In this document: positions 6,981-13,059 of the stretch, one piece after another
How the letters are laid out: each line of letters begins with the position of its first letter
Position numbering within the stretch: the first letter of the stretch is position 1
Source of the DNA: Candidatus Omnitrophota bacterium
Lineage (GTDB): Bacteria; Omnitrophota; Gorgyraeia; Kaelpiales; Kaelpiaceae
Assembly (NCBI GenBank): GCA_028717465.1
Contig: JAQUNS010000004.1
Location: forward strand, 1 to 15,099
Direction of reading: 5' to 3'
DNA length: 15,099 nucleotides
Translations under genes and position numbers: made by a program
The notes under the pieces: model-generated
Told to the model about the DNA's origin: nothing
Databases searched by the model: none
Seen by the model: the letters and a program-made list of their open reading frames with translations, nothing else

Positions 6981-7455
6981 GCCGGACTGGGATACTTATT
7001 TTATGAACATATCCAGAATGGTCTCTTCCCGCGCTACTTGTTTAAGGAGAAAAGTCGGGGCGCTTCTGGTCAAGGAGAGAAGAATACTGGCTACTGGTTA
7101 TAACGGTACTCCCAGCGGAATAACCCATTGCCAGGAGACCGGATGCTTAAGGGAGAGCATGTCGATACCTTCAGGCCAAAGGCATGAACTCTGCAGAGGC
7201 CTCCACGCCGAGCAGAATGCGCTTCTACAGGCTGCGCTTCACGGCGTTAGTGTACAAGGCGGTACGCTATATTGTACCAATCAACCCTGCGTAATATGCG
7301 CCAAGATGCTTATAAACGCCGGAATAAAAGAGATAGTTATAGAAGATGATTATACAGATGAGCTTGCTGTTGAAATGCTAAGAGAGGCTAAAATTAAGAT
7401 TAGAAAATTGGCCCACAGCAAACAGCAGGTTTTTAACAGCAAAGATTCAGATTAA
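6970..7455 (+). CDS. comEB: deoxycytidylate (dCMP) deaminase, ComEB family
   Basis: The enzyme deaminates dCMP to dUMP, the thymidylate synthase substrate, using catalytic zinc. The 161-residue sequence has the family opening with [20 protein letters not shown] (15-34), then GYNGTPSG (43-50) and CQETGC (54-59). [12 protein letters not shown] (74-85) carries the zinc histidine and proton-shuttling glutamate (His79, Glu81), and [15 protein letters not shown] (105-119) carries the zinc cysteines (Cys107, Cys110). The extra Cys/His cluster around 54-75 fits the second, structural zinc site of dCMP deaminases. It starts 11 bp inside glyA, with CCGGAG just upstream. GlyA makes the methylene-THF that thymidylate synthase uses with dUMP, and nrdR follows, so the three genes form a deoxynucleotide group. 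Confidence 0.93.
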   Translation: MNNRPDWDTYFMNISRMVSSRATCLRRKVGALLVKERRILATGYNGTPSGITHCQETGCLRESMSIPSGQRHELCRGLHAEQNALLQAALHGVSVQGGTLYCTNQPCVICAKMLINAGIKEIVIEDDYTDELAVEMLREAKIKIRKLAHSKQQVFNSKDSD

Positions 7456-7493
7456 ACGGGCCTGTTTTGATTGCGGTCTGATTTTATATTGAT

Positions 7494-7949
7494 ATGAAAT
7501 GCCCTTTTTGCGGCCACATAGAAGACAAGGTTATTGACTCTAGAAGCAGTTCCGACGAGAACATTATCAGAAGGCGCAGAGAGTGTTTGAAATGCCTCAG
7601 GCGTTTTACTACCTACGAAAAGACCGAGCTTACTCCTATAATCATAATGAAAAAAGACGGCAGAAGAGAAGAGTTTTGCCGCGAGAAAGTACTGAACGGT
7701 TTGCGTAAAGCTTGCCAGAAAAGGCAGGTCAGCACGGAGCAGTTAGAAGAGATTGCAGATAAAATAGAAAAAGATTTAGAAAAGAGAAATCAGCAAGAGG
7801 TTCCGAGCAAAATAGTAGGAGAGTTGATTATGAGGTATCTTCATAAGCTGGATCAAGTCGCTTATGTCAGATTCGCCTCTGTCTATAAAGAGTTCAAGGA
7901 CATCGAAGAGTTCAAAGAAGCTCTTGATAAATTGCTGAAACGGCGATAG
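7494..7949 (+). CDS. nrdR: transcriptional repressor NrdR (ribonucleotide reductase regulator)
   Basis: NrdR is a zinc-ribbon plus ATP-cone repressor that senses ATP/dATP and binds NrdR boxes before ribonucleotide reductase genes. The 151 residues match the family. The zinc ribbon has CPFC (3-6) and CLKC (31-34) with the DSRSSSDENIIRRRRECLKC region. The ATP cone begins at about 47 (PIIIMKKDGRREEFCREKVLNGLRKAC in part), with YVRFASVYKEF (124-134) near the end. MKCPFCG is the canonical start, yet no Shine-Dalgarno sequence precedes the ATG and 38 bp separate it from the deaminase gene. I found no pair of NrdR boxes in the window, so its targets are probably elsewhere. The TAG stop lies 2 bp from the end of the convergent ppiD-like gene. 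Confidence 0.96.
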   Translation: MKCPFCGHIEDKVIDSRSSSDENIIRRRRECLKCLRRFTTYEKTELTPIIIMKKDGRREEFCREKVLNGLRKACQKRQVSTEQLEEIADKIEKDLEKRNQQEVPSKIVGELIMRYLHKLDQVAYVRFASVYKEFKDIEEFKEALDKLLKRR

Positions 7950-7951
7950 TG

Positions 7952-9550
7952 CTACTGTTCTATAGAGAAATAAACTTCTATTCCTGCCCGCTCTATTAAT
8001 CTGTTGAGCCAGTCCTGTAAATGTTGATTTTTCTTCTCAAGCAACAGCTGTTCTATTATAATGTTTTTATCTTTTTCAAATTCAGCCTCATCGATAGTCG
8101 CTGCTTGAACTATTTTTGTAACCAGGTATCCTGCCTGCGATTCTATAGGTTTGGGATAGAAAACATCTGGAGTTGCTGTTTTAATCTGGAAGAAAATATC
8201 GGATGCGTTGCCGACACCTTTGATATAGCTGTCTTTTTTTATCAGGCCGGTCTCTTGCAGGAGAAGGCCGTTTGCAGTGAGGTACTCTTGTATATCAGAA
8301 CCGGATTTCTCTAATGCCAGTATTTCAGAGAGAATCTGATCGGCCCGGTTTTTAGCCAGTTGCCGGGATTTTTCCTCGCCTAAAGCTGCTTCAACCTGCT
8401 GTTTTATCTCTTCAAACTCAGGAAGATAGGGAGCCTTTTTATCTTTTACCTGTATTAGGTAAAAACCGTCTTTGGTTTCGATAGCATTACTGGTTTCCCC
8501 CGGATTTAAAGAGAAGGCATCTTGTGTGATTGCATAGGACCAGCCGATACCGGGGATCGGATCCCAGGGAGAGAAGAATCCGGTCTCTTTCAAGATCAGG
8601 CTGTTTTTCTCAGCCGTTTCTTTTATGCTAAGGCCAGAGATAATGTCGTCTTCTATTTGCCATGTTATTCTTTCGGCTTCTTTACGCGTTTTAGATGCCG
8701 ATAAAGCTTGAGATATTTTTTCTTTTATTTCTTCTGTCATTTCTTCGCCAGCTTCTGCAGTCCCAGTGAGGAAATCTTCTTTGTGGGCATAGAAATAATC
8801 TGCTATCTCATCTTCAGTCAAAACAATATTGCCAACCAGGTCTTTAAAAATTACAGCCAGGTATTCGATATTAACCTGCTCGGTCTTCTTAAACAGCTCT
8901 TTCTTATCCCGATAAAAACCCTCAAGTTCTTCCGGGGCAAATTCAATATCTTCTGTAAAATCAGACGGTTTAATTAGTATATAGCCGAGATTGTAGGATG
9001 TGTTTTGATTTTGAAAAGTCAGCCGGGCTTCCTGTTCCGAGATTTGAATATCTTTAGTCTCTTGCTGGATGAGGTTTTTTATTTTTAAGCTATCTCTAAT
9101 TTGCTCTTCGTATTTTCTGGGAGTAAGGCCCAAATAGTAGCTCAGAATGGTCTGGTATGTATCCTGGTCGAACCTGTTATTTTTGTAAAAAATAGAAGAG
9201 CTTTGAATTGCATCTATTACTTCTTGATCAGATATTTTTATTTTTCTTCTTTTAGCTTCTTCCAGCAGAGTTATTCTTTGCCAGGTCTGGCCTTCTAAGT
9301 TGAGCAGGTTTTTAATTTTGGCTAAATTCTCTCCGTAAAGAATCTGGGCCTGGCTGTAAACGGCATGGTACTGATCGACAAAGTCCTGTTTTGAAATCTT
9401 AGCCGAGAATACGACACCGGCCAGAGAGTCTTTGCTTTTTGATCTTAGGATGCTGCCTACGCCCCAGAGCACAAACGCCGGAATGATTATGATAGCGATA
9501 AAGAACATTATCAGCTTTACGTTTTTTTTCTCCCGCAGTATATTCAGCAT
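7952..9550 (-). CDS. PpiD/SurA-like membrane-anchored periplasmic folding factor (SurA_N plus parvulin-type PPIase)
   Basis: This is a 532-residue protein with a short positive N-terminus (MLNILREKKNVK), one membrane helix (about 13-32, uncleaved) and a large extracytoplasmic part, as in PpiD. Residues about 40-180 resemble the SurA_N/PpiD chaperone domain (DQEVIDAIQSSSIFYKNNRFDQDTYQ region). A parvulin-like rotamase segment spans about 225-370 and ends AFSLNPGETSNAIETKDGFYLIQV, the conserved half of the PPIC fold. The first half of that domain is weakly conserved, so isomerase activity is uncertain. A C-terminal helical region follows. It likely helps fold envelope proteins leaving the Sec translocon. 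The start at 9550 has an AGGAG site 6 nt upstream and a good promoter. It is transcribed divergently from the aldolase/pilus genes and converges on nrdR. Confidence 0.85.
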   Translation of the reverse strand: MLNILREKKNVKLIMFFIAIIIIPAFVLWGVGSILRSKSKDSLAGVVFSAKISKQDFVDQYHAVYSQAQILYGENLAKIKNLLNLEGQTWQRITLLEEAKRRKIKISDQEVIDAIQSSSIFYKNNRFDQDTYQTILSYYLGLTPRKYEEQIRDSLKIKNLIQQETKDIQISEQEARLTFQNQNTSYNLGYILIKPSDFTEDIEFAPEELEGFYRDKKELFKKTEQVNIEYLAVIFKDLVGNIVLTEDEIADYFYAHKEDFLTGTAEAGEEMTEEIKEKISQALSASKTRKEAERITWQIEDDIISGLSIKETAEKNSLILKETGFFSPWDPIPGIGWSYAITQDAFSLNPGETSNAIETKDGFYLIQVKDKKAPYLPEFEEIKQQVEAALGEEKSRQLAKNRADQILSEILALEKSGSDIQEYLTANGLLLQETGLIKKDSYIKGVGNASDIFFQIKTATPDVFYPKPIESQAGYLVTKIVQAATIDEAEFEKDKNIIIEQLLLEKKNQHLQDWLNRLIERAGIEVYFSIEQ

Positions 9551-9612
9551 ATTGGTCTCCTAAAAAGTATTGGATTAACATCAATTTGTACAATCGTAAA
9601 AATAGTATTCTC

Positions 9613-9641
9613 TGTATATCAAAAAAGCCGTTTATTTGCAA
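9613..9641 (-). promoter_or_regulatory. promoter of the ppiD-like gene
   Basis: On the minus strand TTGCAA (9636-9641) is followed by a 17-nt spacer and TATACA (9613-9618), with an extended -10 TG one base upstream (TGATATACA). The predicted start near 9606 gives a leader of about 55 nt containing the AGGAG ribosome site. It is a good match to a sigma70-type promoter. Confidence 0.6.
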
Positions 9642-9644
9642 GGC

Positions 9645-9676
9645 AATAGTTATAACTTAAAAAGTAAAATAGTTAT
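9645..9676 (+). repeat. short direct repeat AATAGTTAT (possible operator half-sites)
   Basis: AATAGTTAT occurs at 9645-9653 and again at 9668-9676, 23 bp start to start (about two helical turns). A related AATAGTATT lies at 9601-9609. The first copy sits inside a GTTATAAC palindrome (9649-9656). The sites lie between the divergent promoters, where a regulator could act, but short AT-rich repeats arise easily by chance. Confidence 0.3.
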
Positions 9677-9677
9677 T

Positions 9678-9705
9678 TTGCGGAGGCATACTGTTAATAT
9701 ATAAT
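9678..9705 (+). promoter_or_regulatory. candidate promoter of the aldolase gene, possibly giving a leaderless transcript
   Basis: TTGCGG (9678-9683), a 16-nt spacer and a perfect TATAAT (9700-9705). The -10 directly abuts the ATG at 9706. A transcript starting 7 nt after it would begin exactly at the second in-frame ATG, 9712. The only Shine-Dalgarno-like sequence, GGAGG at 9682-9686, is 19 nt from the first ATG, too far to act. Confidence 0.45.
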
Positions 9706-10317
9706 ATGAATATGCCTAAAAGTCTATCTGAGAGCAAAAATATAGCGCAAGCCAGAAAGAAGCTGGTTTATTACTCTTCGCTGATATCAAAAAACAACCT
9801 GACCTATGCGTCTTTCGGGAACATAAGCTTAAGGCTGTCTGATAAAATTTTATTGAAAAATAAAGGAGCCAATTTAGAGTCGGCTAAAGAGAGCGACTTC
9901 TCTATCTTTTCTTTACAGGCTTCCGGCAAAAACCTGTTAAAAAATAAAAATTTAAGCAGTGAATGGAAGATGCATTATCTTATCTATGAAAAAAATATTT
10001 CTATAGTTTCAGTGCTGCATCTACATCCTTTCTACATTTCGCTTATAGACGAACTGGGGCTGGAGCTGGCTTCGCAGGATTTAGAATTTCAATACATTCT
10101 AAAAGGCCGCGTGGGCAAGCTAGAAGCTTATCAACCCGGCTCTGATAAGCTGGCCAAAGAGGCGGCTAAAGCCGTTGCAAAAGCGCCTTTACTGATACTG
10201 AATAAGCACGGTATTATATCTGCTGCACAAGATATACAGAGCGCCTATAATCTTGCCTTGTCTGCAGAGGTCTGCGCCAAGAGAATGATTCATTTGAGGT
10301 TGTTCGGACAATTGTGA
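9706..10317 (+). CDS. class II aldolase/adducin-family protein (fuculose-phosphate aldolase-like fold)
   Basis: This 203-residue protein has the class II aldolase core. GNISLR (38-43) matches the phosphate-binding loop. A candidate catalytic/metal Glu is in SSEWKMH (Glu86), HLHP gives His105 and His107, and NKHGIIS gives His168. The spacings Glu-His (19) and His-His (61) equal those I recall for E. coli FucA (Glu73, His92/94, His155), so an intact zinc site is expected. Possible reactions include L-fuculose-, L-ribulose- or methylthioribulose-phosphate chemistry; the sequence alone does not choose. The start may be ATG 9706 or, if the message is leaderless, ATG 9712. It diverges from the ppiD-like gene and lies 14 bp upstream of the pilus module, but it has no evident pilus role and may simply share the transcript. 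Confidence 0.8.
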   Translation: MNMPKSLSESKNIAQARKKLVYYSSLISKNNLTYASFGNISLRLSDKILLKNKGANLESAKESDFSIFSLQASGKNLLKNKNLSSEWKMHYLIYEKNISIVSVLHLHPFYISLIDELGLELASQDLEFQYILKGRVGKLEAYQPGSDKLAKEAAKAVAKAPLLILNKHGIISAAQDIQSAYNLALSAEVCAKRMIHLRLFGQL

Positions 10318-10323
10318 TAAAAT
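10294..10323 (+). promoter_or_regulatory. weak candidate promoter before the PilM-PilN gene
   Basis: TTGAGG (10294-10299), an 18-nt spacer and TAAAAT (10318-10323), preceded by TGTGA. The -10 is 8 nt from the ATG at 10332, which has no Shine-Dalgarno sequence, so a start a base or two before the ATG would again be nearly leaderless. It lies inside the end of the aldolase gene. Read-through from the aldolase promoter is an alternative. Confidence 0.3.
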
Positions 10324-10331
10324 GATTCCGA

Positions 10332-12035
10332 ATGGATTTTTTCAATTTTAACAAAACAAACAGGCCGGCCAGAGAGTATCTCATTGAGGTAGGATCTAAT
10401 TATGCCCGCTTTGCCCTGGTATCTAGAAATAAAGAGCGCCTGACCATAGAAAGCTTCTCTTCTTTCAGCGTGCCTGGCGATGACAGCGGTAATATGTTCT
10501 GGGCCCGCTTCAAACAGCATCTGGAGCAGTTCTATAAGTCAGAAGTTAGAAGCGCCCATTTGATAGTCTCTCCCAATTATCTTGCATCTTGCGTAAAAGT
10601 ACTGCCTTCTATACCGAAAGCAGAAGCGGTAAGCCACTGTATGCACGTAATCAGCCATGATATGCGCATTGTGCCCGGAGAATACTATCTGGATCATAAT
10701 GTTACTAAATTAGAGAATAAAGACCTGATGGCAGGAATGGTTACGGGAATAAAGACCGTTATTTCAGATAAACTGCTGGACATATTCAATAAGACAGGAA
10801 TAGACCTGGAGAGAATAGAGACTTCCGTGCTCTCAATGGAAAACATGTTTGTTAATTTAAAATTAATACCCAAAGAGAGTACGGCGTTTACGCTAAGATT
10901 AGAGGATAATTTTTGCGAACTGATTGCCATGAAGGAAAGAGCGGCCACATATTATGAAGTTGTTAAATTCGGAATCTTTGATATTAAAAAATCCATAGCC
11001 AGAACAGTCTATACCCAGGCTGCTCCTATCGAGATTGATTTTGATGAGACCGAAAATATATTAAATAATATCGGATATCCGGAAGGAGAAGGCAGCTATA
11101 CAGTAAAAAGCGACAAGCGGACCAGTATTCTGGAAAAAGCCGGCCATCCGGCGCAAGAAGAAGGCAGCCTGGATATAAGCTATCAACAACTAAGAATGCT
11201 TTTTGCTCCGGCACTGGATGTTCTATCTGAAAAAGTCGGAACTTTTATGTCTGAATACCTAAAAAATTTCCAGAATAAAGAGAAAATAAGCGCAATTTAC
11301 CTGATCGGTAAAGGCGCAAAGATTAAAGGTCTGGGAAATTTTTTAGAGCAGAGGCTGAAAATTCCACAGATCTATCTTAACCTTGTTAAGATAAGCGAAA
11401 GAATAGACCTGGGCCCAAAGATGCCCGATACAATAGACTTAGATGAACTAAACCTATTACCGGCAACACTCTTTGATGCCCTTAAGTCTTACAATCTGAT
11501 ATCGCCGTATTACAAGATAATAAAAGAGACCCACAAAGCAAAAAATACAGTCTATATCTATGCCGGAGTTTTAATAGGATTTCTGCTGTTTTTCTCCTTG
11601 GGCCTCAATCTCAATATGTTTTATTTAAAAAGGATAACATATAGGGCCGAGCAGTCCTACTCTGAATTGATGCCTTTGATCAAGCAGCTGCGCTATACCG
11701 ACGAACTTAATTCAGAGATTACAGCATTAGAGACAAGAATTTCAAGCGCTTATTCTTCTTACCGGGACTGGCTTGGAATTTTAAAAGAGATTAGCAGATT
11801 GACGAGCAATGAGATTATGCTGAATAAGGTTTCGGGTTCATCGGAATCCGGAAAAAATACCGCTGTCATACAGGGCAGCGTCGAAGCCGAACGCAGCTCT
11901 TTAAACACAGTACTTAATAATTTCATAAAACGCATTAAAGAGTCAGCCTATTTTAAAGATGCCAAGATAGTAGATACCCAGCACAAAAGCAATTTAAACC
12001 AGATTTATTTTAAAATCGAATGCTACCTAAACTAA
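10332..12035 (+). CDS. PilM-PilN fusion protein (type IV pilus inner-membrane assembly; GspL-like architecture)
   Basis: Residues 1 to about 355 form a PilM-like actin-fold domain: YLIEVGSNYARFALV (16-30, first phosphate-loop position), a PilM-type segment IARTVY...ETENILNNIG (222-248) and IYLIGKGAKIKGLGNFLEQR (322-341, adenosine-loop position). A linker carries ELNLLPATLF (372-381), matching the INLLP peptide by which separate PilN proteins bind PilM. One membrane helix follows (about 407-429), then a PilN-like periplasmic part with a coiled coil (about 438-475) and a small alpha/beta domain. In most bacteria these are two proteins. One chain linking cytoplasm to periplasm resembles GspL of type II secretion. 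The phosphate-loop aspartates usual in PilM are not evident, so ATP binding is doubtful. The gene overlaps pilO by 16 bp and has no Shine-Dalgarno sequence. Confidence 0.82.
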   Translation: MDFFNFNKTNRPAREYLIEVGSNYARFALVSRNKERLTIESFSSFSVPGDDSGNMFWARFKQHLEQFYKSEVRSAHLIVSPNYLASCVKVLPSIPKAEAVSHCMHVISHDMRIVPGEYYLDHNVTKLENKDLMAGMVTGIKTVISDKLLDIFNKTGIDLERIETSVLSMENMFVNLKLIPKESTAFTLRLEDNFCELIAMKERAATYYEVVKFGIFDIKKSIARTVYTQAAPIEIDFDETENILNNIGYPEGEGSYTVKSDKRTSILEKAGHPAQEEGSLDISYQQLRMLFAPALDVLSEKVGTFMSEYLKNFQNKEKISAIYLIGKGAKIKGLGNFLEQRLKIPQIYLNLVKISERIDLGPKMPDTIDLDELNLLPATLFDALKSYNLISPYYKIIKETHKAKNTVYIYAGVLIGFLLFFSLGLNLNMFYLKRITYRAEQSYSELMPLIKQLRYTDELNSEITALETRISSAYSSYRDWLGILKEISRLTSNEIMLNKVSGSSESGKNTAVIQGSVEAERSSLNTVLNNFIKRIKESAYFKDAKIVDTQHKSNLNQIYFKIECYLN

Positions 12036-12631
12036 ACTTAAAAAATATTAAGATTTTTAAAAACCCGAAGCTGAAAGAAGCAGGGTATTTTATCAAAGTT
12101 TTAAAAGAGAAAAAGTTTGCCCTGTCTGTAGTTTTAGGGGTTTGTATCCTGGTCTATTTAGCATTAAAGGTGCTGGTATTTTCCGAGATCTCCCAAGCCA
12201 GGACATACCAGGCTAAGCTTGCCCAGATAGATAAGGAGCTCAAAAGCCTGCAATCATTGCTCACCCAGCATCCTAATATTGACAGAGAGATAGAGCTTTT
12301 AAAAGATAGAAAACAGAGGCTTCAGCAGAGCATATTTGAAGAGCGGGATTTTCTGACTTTAGCCAACAAAGTTATCTTAGAAGCCGAAAACAGCGGGCTC
12401 AAGATACAGGATTTTAGGTATATCTATAACTTAGAACCTTACGCTTTAGAGAATTTAACCAGATACGGTTTGCGGTTAAAACTGGAAGGCAATTTTTTGA
12501 ATTTTACAGGTTTTCTGGATAATCTTGAAAAAAAGGGTTTACGGTGCGGAATAAATAATATTGAGATAACAAAAAAAGACGACTGGACGGTTAATGTTGA
12601 TTTAAGGCTGGATTTTGCTTTAAATAAATAA
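12020..12631 (+). CDS. pilO: type IV pilus inner-membrane protein PilO-like
   Basis: This 203-residue bitopic protein has a basic cytoplasmic N-terminus, one membrane helix (about 34-54), a periplasmic coiled coil (about 58-110) and a C-terminal ferredoxin-like region with LRLKLEGNFLNFTGFLDNLE (151-170), the PilO/GspM pattern. PilO pairs with PilN in the periplasm and passes contact to PilP, linking the inner-membrane platform to the secretin. The predicted start lies 16 bp inside the PilM-PilN gene and no Shine-Dalgarno sequence is seen, so translation is probably coupled. PilP follows after 2 bp. Sequence similarity among PilO proteins is low; the call rests on topology, length and its place between PilN and PilP. 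Confidence 0.78.
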   Translation: MLPKLNLKNIKIFKNPKLKEAGYFIKVLKEKKFALSVVLGVCILVYLALKVLVFSEISQARTYQAKLAQIDKELKSLQSLLTQHPNIDREIELLKDRKQRLQQSIFEERDFLTLANKVILEAENSGLKIQDFRYIYNLEPYALENLTRYGLRLKLEGNFLNFTGFLDNLEKKGLRCGINNIEITKKDDWTVNVDLRLDFALNK

Positions 12632-12633
12632 AG

Positions 12634-13059
12634 ATGAAGAACAGGTTATTGATATTAGCTGTGATTTTAGCCAGCGGATTTCTATTCGGGATATATTTTA
12701 TCGGCACTCCTAATCTGAAAATTCCGGATATTAGCGATATTAAAAAAATGCTCGACAGCGAGGCCGAAGTCAAGCTCTCTTCCGGAGTAGACGAGGTTCG
12801 CATTAATAAAAGGCCCGCAGAATGGTCCAGAGACCCTTTTGGTTTTTCCTCAAAGGCGGGATTTGACGGCGGCATTGTTTTAGAGGCTATCTTGATATCA
12901 CAGGGCGGCGCCAAAACAGCTATGATTAACGGAGAAATATACAGGGAGGGCGGCGTAGTCGGAGCTTACAGGATAGAAAGAATAGAAAATGATTATATTA
13001 TAATAAATGAAGGCGGCAATAATTTAATGATTAAACTGGAAAAAGGAGACCGAGAATGA
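12634..13059 (+). CDS. pilP: type IV pilus PilP-like protein
   Basis: A 141-residue protein with an N-terminal hydrophobic segment (about 5-24) that could be a membrane anchor or signal peptide, without a lipobox cysteine. WSRDPFGF (64-71) matches the RDPF element of PilP/GspC proteins. A small beta domain follows, with LEAILISQGGAKTAMING (83-100) and VVGAYRIERIENDYIIINEG (108-127), the homology-region fold that docks onto the secretin N0 domain. PilP normally is a lipoprotein; here a membrane anchor would be GspC-like. It lies 2 bp after pilO, and its stop overlaps the secretin start as ATGA. The pilMN-O-P-Q order supports the call. Confidence 0.8.
   Translation: MKNRLLILAVILASGFLFGIYFIGTPNLKIPDISDIKKMLDSEAEVKLSSGVDEVRINKRPAEWSRDPFGFSSKAGFDGGIVLEAILISQGGAKTAMINGEIYREGGVVGAYRIERIENDYIIINEGGNNLMIKLEKGDRE

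Noticed and set aside
7467..7494. TTGATT/TATATT upstream of nrdR as a promoter giving a leaderless message
   Set aside because: The spacer is only 12 nt and the hexamer lies 3 nt from the ATG, which does not suit a sigma70 promoter starting at the ATG.
8021..9298. Plus-strand open frames of 60-97 codons opposite the ppiD-like gene
   Set aside because: They are rich in Phe, Cys and Ser as expected for antisense of a charged helical protein, lack ribosome sites, and lie wholly inside a well-supported gene.
9649..9665. GTTATAAC and ACTTAAAAAGT as a terminator hairpin
   Set aside because: Stems are very short and AT-rich, with no downstream T-run, and they sit in a divergent promoter region where no terminator is needed.
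10332..12035. Naming the fused protein simply GspL
   Set aside because: The topology fits, but the gene order (PilO, PilP, short PilQ) and the NLLP motif fit PilM-PilN better; no other type II secretion gene is present here.
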